This document shows, in pieces, positions 19,720-30,790 of a stretch of 64,000 nucleotides of DNA. The notes beneath the pieces are model-generated. The model was not told the origin of the DNA and searched no databases. It worked only from the letters and a program-made list of their open reading frames with translations. Where the stretch lies: contig JAWQUS010000004.1 of the NCBI GenBank assembly GCA_036365455.1, positions 5,897,501 to 5,961,500 on the forward strand. The letters are read 5' to 3'. This DNA is from Macrosoma leucophasiata (Eukaryota > Arthropoda > Insecta > Lepidoptera > Hedylidae). The position numbers and the translations under genes were made by a program. Each line of letters opens with the position of its first letter. Position 1 is the stretch's first letter.

Positions 19720-22700
19720 TTTTGATTGGAACTTTAGTGTCTCGGTTTTTGAGTTTGATTGGGACTACATTACGCTCTATTGATCCAGTGACAACAGCCT
19801 TTTGAAATCGAGGTTTATCTTTAGCTTGCCTTTTATTGACCGCTTTAGCGAAAATGATTTGTCCTGATTCTAGTGTCGGGGCTGACTCGCCACCGCGTTT
19901 ATGTATAATATTTTCCTTATGTTTTTTCATCTTTTCCGAAATGTATCTATAGAGAGTTTGAGTTCTTTTCTTATGATCTTTAATTAATTGTTGTTTATAA
20001 GCCTTATCAAAGTCAGAGTCAAACGTAGAGTTTAGTTCAGTATGACCGAACACAACCTCGAATGGGGACAAATCAGTAGCGCTATGGATGGTATTGTTAT
20101 ATGCCATGACAGCGTATGTCATGACCGATGCTGCGTCGGTAAACCTCCTTTCGTATTTGGCCAGCCTATATATTTCAATGATCGTGGAGTGAAATCGTTC
20201 AATCAACCCCATTGAATTGGGGTTGTTGGGGGTACCGACGTGTAATTTTATTTTATATAAATCCGTCAGTTCCCTCAACAACTCGTTGTTAAACTCTGTG
20301 CCGGGGTCGCTGCTTATCCTTTGAGGTATGCCATAAAAAGAGAAATATTTCATAAGTGCTCTTACCACTTCAGGTGTTGATCGAGAGGGAATTTCTACAG
20401 CTTGCCCTAGCTTACTAAACGCGTCGACTAACGTTAAATAGTATTTTGATTCTATGGTGAATAAGTCGATAAAGATTTCTTGAAATGGTGCGCTTTGTGT
20501 TTGTGTTAATTGAATTATAGGTTTTATGGGTTTTCTGTCGTACTTAGAGGCCTTACATTTTTCACAGGAATTTATAATCGCGGAAACTGTCTCATTCATA
20601 TTTTGCCAATAATATGTACGCCGAATGCGTTTAACTGTCTCTGCTATGCCACGATGACAGGTCTTGCCTTCGTGTAGCTTAATCACAATAGCTCTTTGTT
20701 CCTGTTCGTCTTCAACATATATGACACGTTCCGTACATTCGAAAAAGTTAACCATACCTTTTTTAAATAGAGAAATGATTATGCTGCTAAAATCTTTCCT
20801 ATGTTCGGGCTCTTCAAAATAAATAAAGTATTTAGTTTTTGGTCTAATATACTTTTTTAGGAATTCTTTAATGAGGTCGGGGTTGTTTAAGGGTAAAAAC
20901 ACTTCTAAAACCTTTTGTTTATCTCTCGACATATCTCTGACTTGCATTTCATTACGGTACCAACTAAAAACAAGTATCTGATTGGGTTTTGTGTCTATAG
21001 CCTCATTTAAAATTGGTATACCATGGGATTCAAGATCTTGGGCAGAATGGATTGTTTGAGTTGAAGTGGATTCAGATCGTACAGGATAATTTGGAGATCC
21101 TTCGATAGAGTCGGTGTCGGAAATTGTGATTGGGCTAGCAGTAGCTGTTCGTTCGGAGTCAGAAATTGTAATCGTTCTGGAGTCGTCAGTAACTCGTCGT
21201 TTTGAAATGTCAGCTACTTGTTCAATTACGTCATTTAAGTATCTTTGGAGTTTTCTTTCTTTTTCGTCAACGTTAACAATCATCGAACTATCGTCAGGGG
21301 TGTCAGATCCTAGCGCATTGAGTTTAATACGAGATAACGCGTCGGCATTTACATTTTGCTTTCCATTCTTATATATCACATTGAAATCATATTCTTGCAA
21401 TCGTAGACGCCAACGTGTTAACTTGCTATTGGGTTCTTTAAGTTGGTACAGCCACACTAGGGGTCTATGGTCAGTGTAAATATCGAATTTATGTCCATAT
21501 AAATACGGTCGAAAATATTTGGTGGCCCAAACGATTGCCAACAGTTCACGCTCAATGGTACTGTATCGCTTTTCAGTATCTGACAGGGTTCTACTAGCAT
21601 ACGCGATTGGTTTGTCTGAGCCTATAGGGCCCTGAGATAATACAGCTCCTATCGCTATTTCGGATGCGTCAGTCGTCAGTACGAACGGTTTAGTCATGTC
21701 GGGGTATTGTAGGATCGGGGCATTAATTAATAATTCCTTACATTTTTCGAAAGCCTCTGTATATTTCTGATCGATTATTACCTTTTTACCTTTTTTTAGA
21801 CAAGCTGTCAACGGTTGTGTGATTTCAGAAAAGTCCTTTATGAATCTCCTATAGTAACCAACGAAACCTAGGAATCATTTGATTTCAGTTTGTGTCTGTG
21901 GGATAGGGTATTTAAGAACTGCTTCAATTTTATCGTCGTTGGGTCGAAGTCCGTTTTGTGTCAGTGTGTGTCCTAAGTACTGTACCTCTCGTCGTAGAAA
22001 CTCAGATTTATCAAGTTGAACTTTAAGGTTAGTCTGTCGAAGTCTGTCAAAGACACTACGTAGCTTTTTCATGTGCTCTACCAGTCCGTTTGAGTATATC
22101 AGGATGTCATCCAAATATACTAAGCAGTGGATACCTTGGAGACCTCGCAACACGTTATCCATCGTACGCTGGAAGGTCGCAGGCGCGGTTTTTAGGCCAA
22201 ACGGCATACGGAGGAATTCGTAGTGACCGTTTTGGGTGGAAAATGCAGTTTTTTCAGTTTCTGCTAGTTCAATTTGATGATATCCTGATGCTAAATCTAA
22301 TGTCGTGAAATAAGTGCATGAGCCAAGTTTGTCAAATAAGTCTGAGATATTGGGTAGCGGATATTTGTCGTCGATAGTTATGTCGTTTAGTCGGCGATAA
22401 TCTATCACCATTCTATATTTCACCTGACCGGAAGCATCTGCCTTTTTGGGGACCAAGTGAACAGGAGCGCTCCAAGGGGAATGCGATTCCTGAATCACAT
22501 TATCCTTGAGTAACTTCTCCACTTGGCGTTGAATCTCCTCAGCTTGAGCGGGGGCTTGCCTGTAGGGCTTAACATAGATTGGATCTTCATTGGTTGTCCT
22601 AATATGATGTTTGACTTGATTGGTAAAAGTCAAGGGCAGTTCTTCGCAGTAAAATATATCTTTGTATTCTGTACAAATGTCATTTATCGCGTCACGTTCC

Positions 22701-23422
22701 TCTTTGTTCAAATGGTCTAAACGTAATTTATTTAAGTTGTCGGTGAGCAGTGCGTCGATTTCAACGTCCGTCAAGTCGGTTGTAAAATTTATTAAACATT
22801 CGTCATTGTGCAATTTGGTAACATTGAAAGGGGCTGTAATAGTTAGTTGCATATCAAGATCAGTAGTGTTCTGTATTACAGTGGAGGCATAGTAATTTTC
22901 ACATTGAACGATGGCGGCAGGCATTCGCACACCGTCACAGAACTGTTTGAATTCTAGAATTGCTGAACCGTCTTTTTGACTTACAGGGAGGCTGACACGG
23001 TGTTCAGTGCGAGCATCCAAGCGAATATCAGTATTGTCATTGTATATTATTGGTATATTTGCATGACTAGTTTTTAATGTTCTGTCCTTTAGACATATGT
23101 CAGCGTTAAGTCGGGTCATTAGGTCCATGCCGATCAGTCCGTCGTATCTATTGTCAACGGTATATATATAAAATTTGTGATAGCCATTATCATTAAAAAT
23201 TGTAAAAAGCGGGATATTAGCTACTTCATTGTGAATGCTAGAAGCATGTGTGCTCGTGACCGTAAAGGGTTCGTATGACTTTGACTGAGGGAAATACTCA
23301 TTCACCTTTTCAGGGCTCATGAAAGACCTGGTGCTACCTGTGTCTAACATGAACTTACCGTCTATCTCTGCAATATATATATATGGATGTTTTAAATTAT
23401 AGTCATAATTAAGTTGTATCAT
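19616..23422 (-). pseudogene. pol: Errantivirus Pol, interrupted by one in-frame UGA
   Basis: Protease-RT-RNase H-integrase polyprotein. The first part (23422-21875, 515 residues) holds protease DTG at 27-29 and RT with YLDD at about 436-439. It ends at a UGA (21877-21875). Reading continues in the same frame to 19616 for 752 codons. There RNase H begins with TTDAS, and integrase has an HHCC finger and a D,D-35-E core (residues 449, 502, 538 counted from the ATG at 21811). No other break is seen. Truncated translation would lack RNase H and integrase. Whether the stop is a real mutation, an assembly error or read through cannot be decided here. Confidence 0.9.
21875..21877 (-). other. Premature UGA in errantivirus pol
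   Basis: A single in-frame TGA between RT and RNase H, in the connection region. The frame is open on both sides. Confidence 0.9.
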
Positions 23423-24747
23423 TTCGGGAGTAATTGGATTGAATTTATTTGAAAATTTTGTACGTTAGCAGAATCTTTATTTTCTGTGGTGTGCATCGAT
23501 TCTTTATTTTCTGTATCAACAACGGGGCTTTTGTCTGTGTGAGTCACCTGAGGGTATGTATCAGTACAGTCTTGTTCAATCTGAGCGGGTATGTCATAAG
23601 CATAGTCATAATGTGTATAGTTAGGGTCATAGTATATATAGTTAGGGTCATAGTATATATGTTCTTCGTCTGTGTATAGTTCATGTAATGGGAAGCCTTG
23701 TTGGGGTTTAGCAGGTGCGGGGGCAGTACGCATTGTCACGTCTCGGTCGTTAGAGTAATCTTTAGGACGATAACCGAAAGGTTGCGGTTGCCTATATCCA
23801 AACTGACCAGGCTGGGGTTTGAACCCAAACTGTTGTTGATTTGTGCCGGCCATAGGTGGTCTATAACCGAACTGAGCTGGGGGCCTATACACAACCTGGG
23901 CTTGTTGAGGCCGGAAACCCATCGGGTAATTAAGTTGTTGGTTGGGTACGTTTGGACGAGCAAAGTACTGGTTTGGTATGCCAAATTTGAACGGAGGTTG
24001 ATACGGAACATACCTAAAGTTAGAGTGTGGCATGGGAGGCTGTACAAAATTAGGTCTAGGCATAGTATTAAAAATGTAGCCTTTCTCACGGGGCGAGGGC
24101 TGTGTATTTTGTGAACGGTATTGCTGTAACATTTTACTACGTGCGTTATATTGATCGTGAAAATTAACTTCTTCGAGGACATACTTTAGAGCTTCCTCTA
24201 AGGAGTTTGGCTCTTTTATACGAACTGTCCGTACCATTTGTTCAGGTAAATTATAAAGGAAGACGTCTAAAGCGGTTTTATTATAAATTGCACGCTTAGC
24301 CTCCTTAAAAGATTGAGAGCTATCCTGATTAACTTTTGACATAAGGATCGCGCGAACGTCCTTAATACGGCAACAAAATTCTAGGTATGATTCATTGCTT
24401 TTCATTTTTAATGTTTCTAACTCTATGGAAACACACTCCTCACTCCTAGGGTCACCGAAATGCTCGATTAATAATGTTTTTAATTCACTGTAAGTTTCGA
24501 ATTCACCTCTTTCACTAATTAGTTCGGCAGCTTTACCCTTTAATTTACTTGTAATATTTTGCATAAGAAGCTCATTTCGTTCCTCTGTACCCTGGCACTT
24601 TTCTATTACATACTGACATTTTCGTAAGAATAAACTTAATAAATTTGTTTCGCCACTGTATTCTGGTATTAATGATAACATGTCTCTAGGTATGGTTTCT
24701 GCCTGTAATGCGCGAGCGCTACTCGCGGGAACCTGGCTAAGACTCAT
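23419..24747 (-). CDS. gag: Errantivirus Gag
   Basis: 442 residues, intact. The N-terminal two thirds carry the helical capsid-like region of gypsy/TED-type Gag (SLFLRKCQYVIEKC near 40-55; LLIEHFGDPRSEE near 92-105). The C-terminal third is proline-, glutamine- and tyrosine-rich, with repeated FGYRPP-like units at roughly 290-340 and a tandem YYDPNY motif, and has no CCHC zinc knuckle. That lack is usual for errantiviruses. It begins at the first ATG after the leader and ends in a 4-bp overlap with the pol ATG. Confidence 0.9.
   Translation of the reverse strand: MSLSQVPASSARALQAETIPRDMLSLIPEYSGETNLLSLFLRKCQYVIEKCQGTEERNELLMQNITSKLKGKAAELISERGEFETYSELKTLLIEHFGDPRSEECVSIELETLKMKSNESYLEFCCRIKDVRAILMSKVNQDSSQSFKEAKRAIYNKTALDVFLYNLPEQMVRTVRIKEPNSLEEALKYVLEEVNFHDQYNARSKMLQQYRSQNTQPSPREKGYIFNTMPRPNFVQPPMPHSNFRYVPYQPPFKFGIPNQYFARPNVPNQQLNYPMGFRPQQAQVVYRPPAQFGYRPPMAGTNQQQFGFKPQPGQFGYRQPQPFGYRPKDYSNDRDVTMRTAPAPAKPQQGFPLHELYTDEEHIYYDPNYIYYDPNYTHYDYAYDIPAQIEQDCTDTYPQVTHTDKSPVVDTENKESMHTTENKDSANVQNFQINSIQLLPK
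23452..23458 (-). promoter_or_regulatory. Candidate gag-pol -1 slippery site A AAT TTT
   Basis: Near the end of gag the codons CAA AAT TTT contain A AAT TTT, which fits XXXYYYZ. The -1 frame is open from here into pol, passing the pol ATG at 23422. The gag stop and pol ATG also overlap as ATGA (23422-23419), so termination-reinitiation is an alternative. Confidence 0.6.
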
Positions 24748-25265
24748 TTTTAAGATATCCTAGATTCCTAATTAAATAAATACCTATTTATAAAACACAC
24801 ACAAAAATAGAAATACAATAAAACAGTAAAAAAAAAAAAAATCAACACACACAAAAATACAATGAACACAGTAAAAGAGAAAAATTGCAAAAGTACATGC
24901 ACAGTAAAACAAAATTCTAATATATTCTATATCCAAAATAAAATAATTGTCGTTAAGATTCTATTAACACAAAAATCATGGATAATGGGAAGGAAGTAGG
25001 ATTGTACTCACTCTCCAACCGCCTTATAAACTATTGCCATTTCTTACTTGCTCACTTGCTCACTTGCTCTGAGCCTTGATCTAAGGTAATTTGTTTGGTT
25101 CGAGGATTGCCGTTATAGAGTGCGTTACTGATGGTAAGTAGTACGACTCTACTTATAGTTACCGCTTCGCGAATCGGGATTTTAGCGTAACAAAATGATT
25201 TTAATTTTGTCTATACACTTTTTCACTGTCACACGCGTAACTTTTCGCGAAAGGCAACAACCAGC
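24748..25265 (-). other. Errantivirus 5' leader
   Basis: Non-coding between primer site and gag ATG. It includes an A-rich, poly(T)/(A)-containing tract near 24780-24850. In the family it contains packaging and splice-donor signals, which I could not pinpoint. Confidence 0.6.
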
Positions 25266-25284
25266 AATCCTACCGGCTGCGCCA
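25266..25284 (-). promoter_or_regulatory. tRNA-Ser primer-binding site
   Basis: The minus strand after the LTR reads TGGCGCAGCCGGTAGGATT. This is complementary to the 3' end of a serine tRNA including CCA. The first T overlaps the last LTR base, as in errantiviruses of the 17.6/297 type. Confidence 0.85.
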
Positions 25285-25561
25285 CTTAGATTTCGGGAGC
25301 GACGAAATGCTTTTTTAAAAATAAAACTAAATCTATTAGACGAAATCAGAAGCTATAATTTACGTCTAGACCTTACAGAGTTTGATGCAAGAGTAACTTA
25401 AAACTACGACTCTTAAAACTAGCAGACAATAACATCCTCGCACGGGAGGTCTTGATGATCGAGAATAACGCGAACGCTGTGTCAGCTCGGCCACCGTGCG
25501 AGTGCAAGCTTATCATAACACCTTATACTATATGGGGTATGGGCAGAGCTCTAACATAACT
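25284..25561 (-). repeat. Errantivirus 5' LTR
   Basis: 278 bp, by eye identical to the 3' LTR. It supplies the promoter. Confidence 0.93.
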
Positions 25562-25663
25562 AGGTATTAAACGACCATTCCAAGATTATACATAGGCTTT
25601 TACAAACATTAAAAAAAAGTTCAAAATAAACTGATTTAAAATAGGTATTATCTTGAGAAGCTA

Positions 25664-25739
25664 GGTTGGATGATGCGGGGAAATCGGGCGGGACGTCGAA
25701 GTGTCCATTCTATACGTAGTATTATTACATATTCTTTGA
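25664..25739 (+). mobile_element. Family C MITE, 3' half only
   Basis: GGATGATGCGGGGAAATCGG through TTACATATTCTTTG matches the right half of family C. Confidence 0.7.
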
Positions 25740-27129
25740 CTAGAGCCCTACCACCAGTAAAGCTTAGTGCCTACGCCTGCGACTTGGAGCCGTCATTGGA
25801 GCCCTACCAAGCTTAGCTTGATACCTAATTAGTGAAATTATTCTCGGTTAGAGCGCCACATGTGTCCAAATTTTAAATAAGAACCATCCAGGTGACAATA
25901 TAATATTCGCATTATAAAACCATTATTTTAAGTATAATATCGACGAAATCAGCGGGCGGTAAGCATGTTACAATATTATTATAATAATATCCAAAGAAAG
26001 GCTAACACCTACTGACTTGGCCGTTGAATTAATGAGCGGTGACAAAAAAAGTGCCGGAATCCGATCGGCGTTCTGTGTGCATCAACCCTTCTTGGATGGC
26101 ATTATGCTATAAGTAATCAAATCATAAACTTGAAAAGACGTTTAAGTCGTAAATTATGCAGCAAATATTAAAAAGTACGTTTTATATTTAGGTCTATCCA
26201 ACGAATTAGTATCATAGTGGGAAGAAGTGAAATCAGTAGTCAGTACCTAATAGAAAGTGACGACACGACTTTGATTAGGTAGATATCGATACTTATGTAT
26301 GATTATACTTCAAAACTGTTTAAAATTTGTATGTAATTTCAAAGCGCAGTCTTCAGCATTGTCTGTCAAGTTCAATTGAAAGCGCAAATCCGTGGCGGCA
26401 CTTATTTATCGTACTTTTTTATTAGAGCTATTTTTCTCTCAATACTTTTTTGTAGAGTTTATCACGGTCTGTATTAGATACTGAGATTATTTTTTTATAA
26501 TACTCAGTAATAAATCAAACCTAAAACTGACATTTCATAATGTCACATAGATACTATAATCTAGGCCATCAGACCTCGGGATATGTATGTAGTAAGTGAA
26601 TATTATCATTTAGTGCCAAGTAGATCAGGTAATATAGTGCCTCAACCACTAATATAATTCTCAAAGTAAACCGATATTTTTTATTTAATGGTTCCTTTTT
26701 ACACACTGCTTTTATCAAAATGATGGTCGTAATTATAAGGGTAGCGATAATTTTGGAAGCTACCGTTCAACCCCTTCTGTTGCCCATCTTTATGACATAA
26801 CGATCAAATAAACCCGTGTAAAAAAGATGACCGTTGGCGATGGTCAGATAACTTCTGGTTATTTTGTTTTTAAATGACCGTTAAGTAGTAAAAAGTACGG
26901 AGAACAGGGTCTTTTTAAATTTCATATAATAAATATATCTTACTTATTTATATTATCCCTGTGTATATTCTTTTAAAAATAATTTTGAATATTGATTTTT
27001 GTAAGAAGGCAGGACTTTTTTAAGAAAATTAATATAGAGAAGGTAGTTTTATGTACACTGTAAAATCACAGTAGCGAGCGAGAGTCATTTTGAAAAATGT
27101 AAAGCTAACGAATGTAATGTTATATTTAA
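25740..27129. other. No gene; faint family A remnants
   Basis: 25740-25822 (CCTACCACCAGTAAAGC, GTGCCTACGCCTGCGA) and 26575-26650 look like decayed family A ends. The rest is AT-rich with nothing recognised. Confidence 0.4.
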
Positions 27130-27287
27130 CCTGGGTTGCATTGCACCATGATATTTGTTAAATTTAAAGAAATTCTGACATTTCACATCCTTATCTAACT
27201 TATGGAAATCAGTTATAGTTAGAGAAGGATGTGAAATGTTACAATTACTCTAACTTTAACAAATAGATACCATGGTGCAACCCAGGC
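27130..27287. mobile_element. Fold-back MITE, TAA-flanked
   Basis: Left arm CCTGGGTTGCATTGCACCAT is mirrored by ATGGTGCAACCCAGGC on the right. Inner segments (GACATTTCACATCCTT / AAGGATGTGAAATG) also pair, giving ~70-bp arms. TAA on both sides fits a PIF/Harbinger-type 3-bp duplication. Confidence 0.7.
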
Positions 27288-27298
27288 TAACTTAGTAA

Positions 27299-27437
27299 GT
27301 TGTTATGTCCCTATGATAGTTATTACGGGGCCATACATTACCATGTTACCGGAACACGATAGTGCTGAACACTACCATTTGGCGGCAGATAGATTAGGTA
27401 ATGCGGTGGTGCCTACGCCCTCGCCTCTCTACACTCG
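27299..27437 (-). repeat. Family A, older subfamily, partial
   Basis: Has TTATTACGGGGCCATACATT and ATTTGGCGGCAGATAGATTA, the hallmarks of the older subfamily. Confidence 0.7.
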
Positions 27438-27500
27438 AACTCAGTAAAACAGTGAGTTTTTGACAAACCGAATTATTTTATATTAAGCGAAAGACTTGTG

Positions 27501-27634
27501 GTGACATCATAGGCGGTCACAGGGCACGCGTCACCTGGCGCACGCGCACAGATTGCGCGCAGGTGCGTGCGCTGGGGTGCGAATTTTACTCGATACGTGT
27601 CCCGATATAGCTTTGCTACTTTATACGCAAATTC
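27501..27634 (+). repeat. CG-rich 130-bp unit, copy 1
   Basis: Contains CACGCGTCACCTGGCGCACG, CACAGATTGCGCGCAGGTGC and CGATATAGCTT. A second direct copy lies at 28216-28341. It is far more CG-rich than its surroundings. Identity is unknown. Confidence 0.7.
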
Positions 27635-27884
27635 GGAATGGCCAGTGTTTGTTTTATCAGATATAAGAAGGAGGTGTCATTTAATTTAGAATATTGTTTC
27701 TTATATTTAATTATAAATCTATAATTATAATTTTAACGTGGATATCATGAAAAGCCTTCTTCCCAATTTTTGTATTCAAAGCCTATTAGTCAATGAGCTT
27801 TAATATCATTGCTATTAGTTACCCCTTCCGGGTTATCTCTATCCCAACTGTGTCTTGTATCAAAATGACAAGGACTTATATTTA

Positions 27885-28095
27885 TTTATACAACTAAATT
27901 AAATTGGAGTGTCTGTTTGAAATATCAAATTTACCGCTTTTTATTCAATGCACATAAATATTTTATTTCTTTGTCTGTTTGTTGCGGCTAATCTCTGGAA
28001 CACGGCTGGACCGATTTTGACGGGCCTTTGACTGACGTAATAAGGAAAAACTTAACTTTTATTTCAGAATCTACGCGGGCGAAGTAATGGGCACA
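27885..28095 (+). mobile_element. Degraded Helitron-like element
   Basis: Carries GAGTGTCTGTTTG, TTTGTCTGTTTGTTGCGGCT, GACCGATTTTGACGGGCC and a worn end CGCGGGCGAAGTAATGGGCA, the usual order in lepidopteran Helitrons here. Confidence 0.5.
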
Positions 28096-28215
28096 TACCT
28101 ATAAGTAGGTACATCTTATAAGGTTAATATGGTTCAATATTTGGGCAAGACTTGATGTGTTTTTGGATTAAGTTGTTTTATAAATGCAAACCAATTGTTT
28201 GGGTCAAGTTGGGTG

Positions 28216-28341
28216 CTGACGTCACAGGCAGTCACAGCGCACGCGTCACCTGGCGCACGCGCACAGATTGCGCGCAGGTGCGTGCGCTTGCGTGCTGTTC
28301 GTACTCGATACGTCTCCCGATATAGCTTGTTACTTTATATG
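28216..28341 (+). repeat. CG-rich 130-bp unit, copy 2
   Basis: Matches copy 1 in CACGCGTCACCTGGCGCACG and TGCGCGCAGGTGCGTGCGCT, then ACTCGATACGT and CGATATAGCTT. Confidence 0.7.
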
Positions 28342-28631
28342 ATAGGACTGATTGGAGAATTTGTTACGATTTATGAGGTACCTACCAGAGTTTTTACGAT
28401 TTTAAATTGAAATTGATACTTATTTATAATTGACTAGCAGTTTATTACGGATTAAACTGCTTTTGTGACGTTATCACATCACAATTTACCACCGCGTGTT
28501 ATATCGGGGTTCCTATAACTTACCGTCCGTAAGTAGCTAGCGGTCGGTCGATTGAAATTATGAGCGTAGAATAAGAAAAACATATCTTTAATACGTGAGA
28601 ATTTATGATTGTGCATTATGTACCTGCTGTC

Positions 28632-28755
28632 GGATGTATTGAAACCGCCTTTAAGGCCTCCGACAAGGTTTAACGACTGCTATCTATCGATACCAACCGG
28701 GACCGACGGCTTAACGTGTCCTCCGAAGCACGGAAACGCGCATTTCAGTAGTAAC
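28632..28755 (-). mobile_element. Family E SINE fragment
   Basis: The middle of the family E body (CTCCGACAAGGTTTAACGAC, CTCCGAAGCACGGAAACGCG). It lacks the 5S-like head and tail. Confidence 0.65.
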
Positions 28756-28837
28756 TTGCCTAAGTTACATAGCATTTATGATTGTGCAGTATCTACCCGG
28801 ACGAAGTCGTAGGCGCATCTAGTATAAAAATAGCCTT

Positions 28838-28994
28838 ATCTTTTAGAACATCCGACAGCGGGTTGGCAACCCGTATCGCCAATCCACATTGGAGCAGCGT
28901 GGTGGAGTGAGCTTCAGGCCTCCCCACAAAAAGGGGAGAGACTCGTGCCCAGCAGTGGGACCTATAGGTTGCCATTATTATATTATTATTATAG
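28838..28994 (+). mobile_element. Family E SINE 3' half with (ATT)n tail
   Basis: From ACATCCGACAGCGGGTTG to GCCCAGCAGTGGGACCTAT and an ATT-repeat tail. Confidence 0.7.
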
Positions 28995-28999
28995 ATGTA

Positions 29000-29095
29000 T
29001 AGATGAAAACACACATAGGATAGCTCGCAGAACTGACAGCCGTTGGGGCAGAAGAGTTCTGGAGAGGCAACCGCGTACTGGAAGACGAAGATACG
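29000..29095 (+). pseudogene. RTE-type LINE fragment
   Basis: Encodes IARRTDSRWGRRVLERQPRTG, near identical to the RT C-terminal region at 45360-45440. It is truncated at both ends and joined directly to a family A fragment. Confidence 0.7.
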
Positions 29096-29206
29096 GATAC
29101 CGGAACACGATAGTGCTGAACACTACCATTTAGCGGCAAATATATTAGGTAATGCGGTGGTGTCTACGCCTGCGAGCACCGACACTGGAGCTCTACCGTC
29201 AATAAA
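29096..29206 (-). repeat. Family A 5'-half fragment
   Basis: From CCGGAACACGATAGTGCTGA to GGAGCTCTACCGTCAATAA. Confidence 0.7.
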
Positions 29207-29369
29207 TCTACTAATGAATAAAATTTGATTCGTCTAGACATGACCAATTTTCGAATTACTTAGCAATTGAACCCCCGGCGCGTCAACAAATGAGTATCTG
29301 ACATCCATGTTTCACCCTTTTCTGCGTCCTTCATCGTAACAAACATCAGTTTGATTGTGGAATCAAAAG

Positions 29370-29664
29370 TTTTTTTATGTAATGTAGGTGGCAGATGGCA
29401 AACAAGCACGCAGTTCACATTGATGTTAAGTGTTGAATGCAGCTTATAGACACTTACACAAAAACCACGTCAAAATTCAGATGTGTTGCCACCCCTGAGA
29501 TCTTAGTTGTTATGTCTCTGTGGGAGTTATTACGGGGCCATACAGCATCATCTAACCGGACCACGATAGTGCTGAACACTACCATTTGGCGGTAGAAATT
29601 ATATTAGGTAATACGGTGGTGCCTACGCCCTCGGGCTCCGACACAGGAACTCTACCACACCAGT
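29370..29664 (-). repeat. Family A, older subfamily, full length
   Basis: Poly(T) start, the CCCTGAGATCTTAG and TTATTACGGGGCCATACA variants, ending CTACCACACCAGTA. Confidence 0.8.
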
Positions 29665-29804
29665 AAATCAAAGACTTGTCCAATGCATTCTATTTGTGGA
29701 GTTTTAAAGCTAATGTGAATCAAATAACGTTAGGTGATTACCTAACTATTATTATTGACAGTCAAATGATGTGTGTAAAAAATAAAAACTGGTTGCCTGT
29801 AAAG

Positions 29805-30094
29805 TCTGGTGGTAGAGCTCCAGTGACGGAGCGCGCGGGCGTAGGCACCACCGCATTACCTAATATACTTGCCGCTAAATGGTAGTGTTCAGCACTATCG
29901 TGTTCCGGTCAGGTGGTAATGTACGGCCCTGTAATTTCCGGCACAGAGGCATAACACCTAATGCCTCAGGAATGGCAGCGCATCTGTTTTTTGACATCTG
30001 GTCATTGTGTGGGTGTCTATAGGCTGCAGTCTTCACTTAACATGAATGTGAACTGCATGCTTGTTTGCCACTTTTATTACATAAAAAAAAAAGT
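29805..30094 (+). repeat. Family A repeat, full length
   Basis: TCTGGTGGTAGAGCTCCAGT to ATTACATAAAAAAAAAA. AAAGTC occurs on both sides and could be a short target duplication. Confidence 0.85.
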
Positions 30095-30111
30095 CGGTTT
30101 TACGGGCGAAG

Positions 30112-30270
30112 ATTTTACGTGACAACGTCTTTTTCTCGGTAGAAAGGCATTCGCCGGTCCGGCAGGCCTCTCTCTCGTTCGGTGACTCATCGTTACGTTA
30201 CCAGGCGTTACACTTTTTCATGAGTGACTCCGAGCCGCAACCTAATTTAAGACGTTGTCACGTCAAAATT
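30112..30270. mobile_element. Small inverted-repeat element
   Basis: ACGTGACAACGTCT (30117-30130) and AGACGTTGTCACGT (30250-30263) are perfect inverted arms, with partly matching flanks beyond. Probably a MITE. Superfamily unknown. Confidence 0.5.
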
Positions 30271-30579
30271 TAATGTATTTTCTATCACATCTTTTCCTCT
30301 ACCCAAAGGTTGTCTGGTAGAAATCGCTCATATAGCGATAAGGCCGCTTATTGTACTGTGTTAAGTTCTCTTTTATGTATTTCTTTTAATGTTATGTCTC
30401 GTGGACAATAAAGTGTATTGCTGTTGTTGTTATTTTCATTTTCATCATTCCATCAAGTTCCACTGTTCGACGCTAGATGGCGGTAAATGTATCGATTCAC
30501 AACACGATCCGCGTTTTCATATATCCATGGGATCAAATCTAATGTATGTATACCTACATATGCTAGCCTTTGCCTCTAA

Positions 30580-30715
30580 CGCCCAAATATTCAAACGGCA
30601 CTTAAATCTAAGTGGGACTTTAAAGTCTTTTGTCTTTATAAAACACGTTCAAACGATAGAGATAGCGCACAGTTGAGAATTGATTAATATTGAGAGACGT
30701 TTGAGTATTCGGCCA
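30580..30715. mobile_element. Family J MITE, copy 1, TAA-flanked
   Basis: Ends CGCCCAAATATTCAAAC.. and ..GAGTATTCGGCCA are imperfect inverted repeats. TAA lies on both sides. It shares the core TAAAACACGTTCAAACGATA with copy 2. Fits PIF/Harbinger-like. Confidence 0.65.
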
Positions 30716-30790
30716 TAAGTTAGCTGATATTTTATAGCCTTGCTTTTGCTCGCAGTGTAGTTTCTCAAGAAGATGCTGTATAGTATTTAT

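Larger units (their letters stand above)
17539..25565 (-). mobile_element. Endogenous errantivirus, element 2 (TED/gypsy-like), pol interrupted
   Basis: Organisation on the minus strand: 5' LTR 25284-25561, tRNA-Ser primer site, ~536-bp leader, gag, pol, env, polypurine tract, 3' LTR 17543-17820. The direct repeat AGGT flanks it (17539-17542 and 25562-25565). The LTR ends AGTTA...TAAGT, the primer site and env are hallmarks of insect errantiviruses. The LTRs appear identical, so insertion is recent. The in-frame stop in pol makes this copy unlikely to be autonomous. Confidence 0.93.

Noticed and set aside
23698..24182. 138- and 148-codon ORFs overlapping errantivirus gag
   Set aside because: They arise from the repetitive, proline-rich gag sequence read in other frames.
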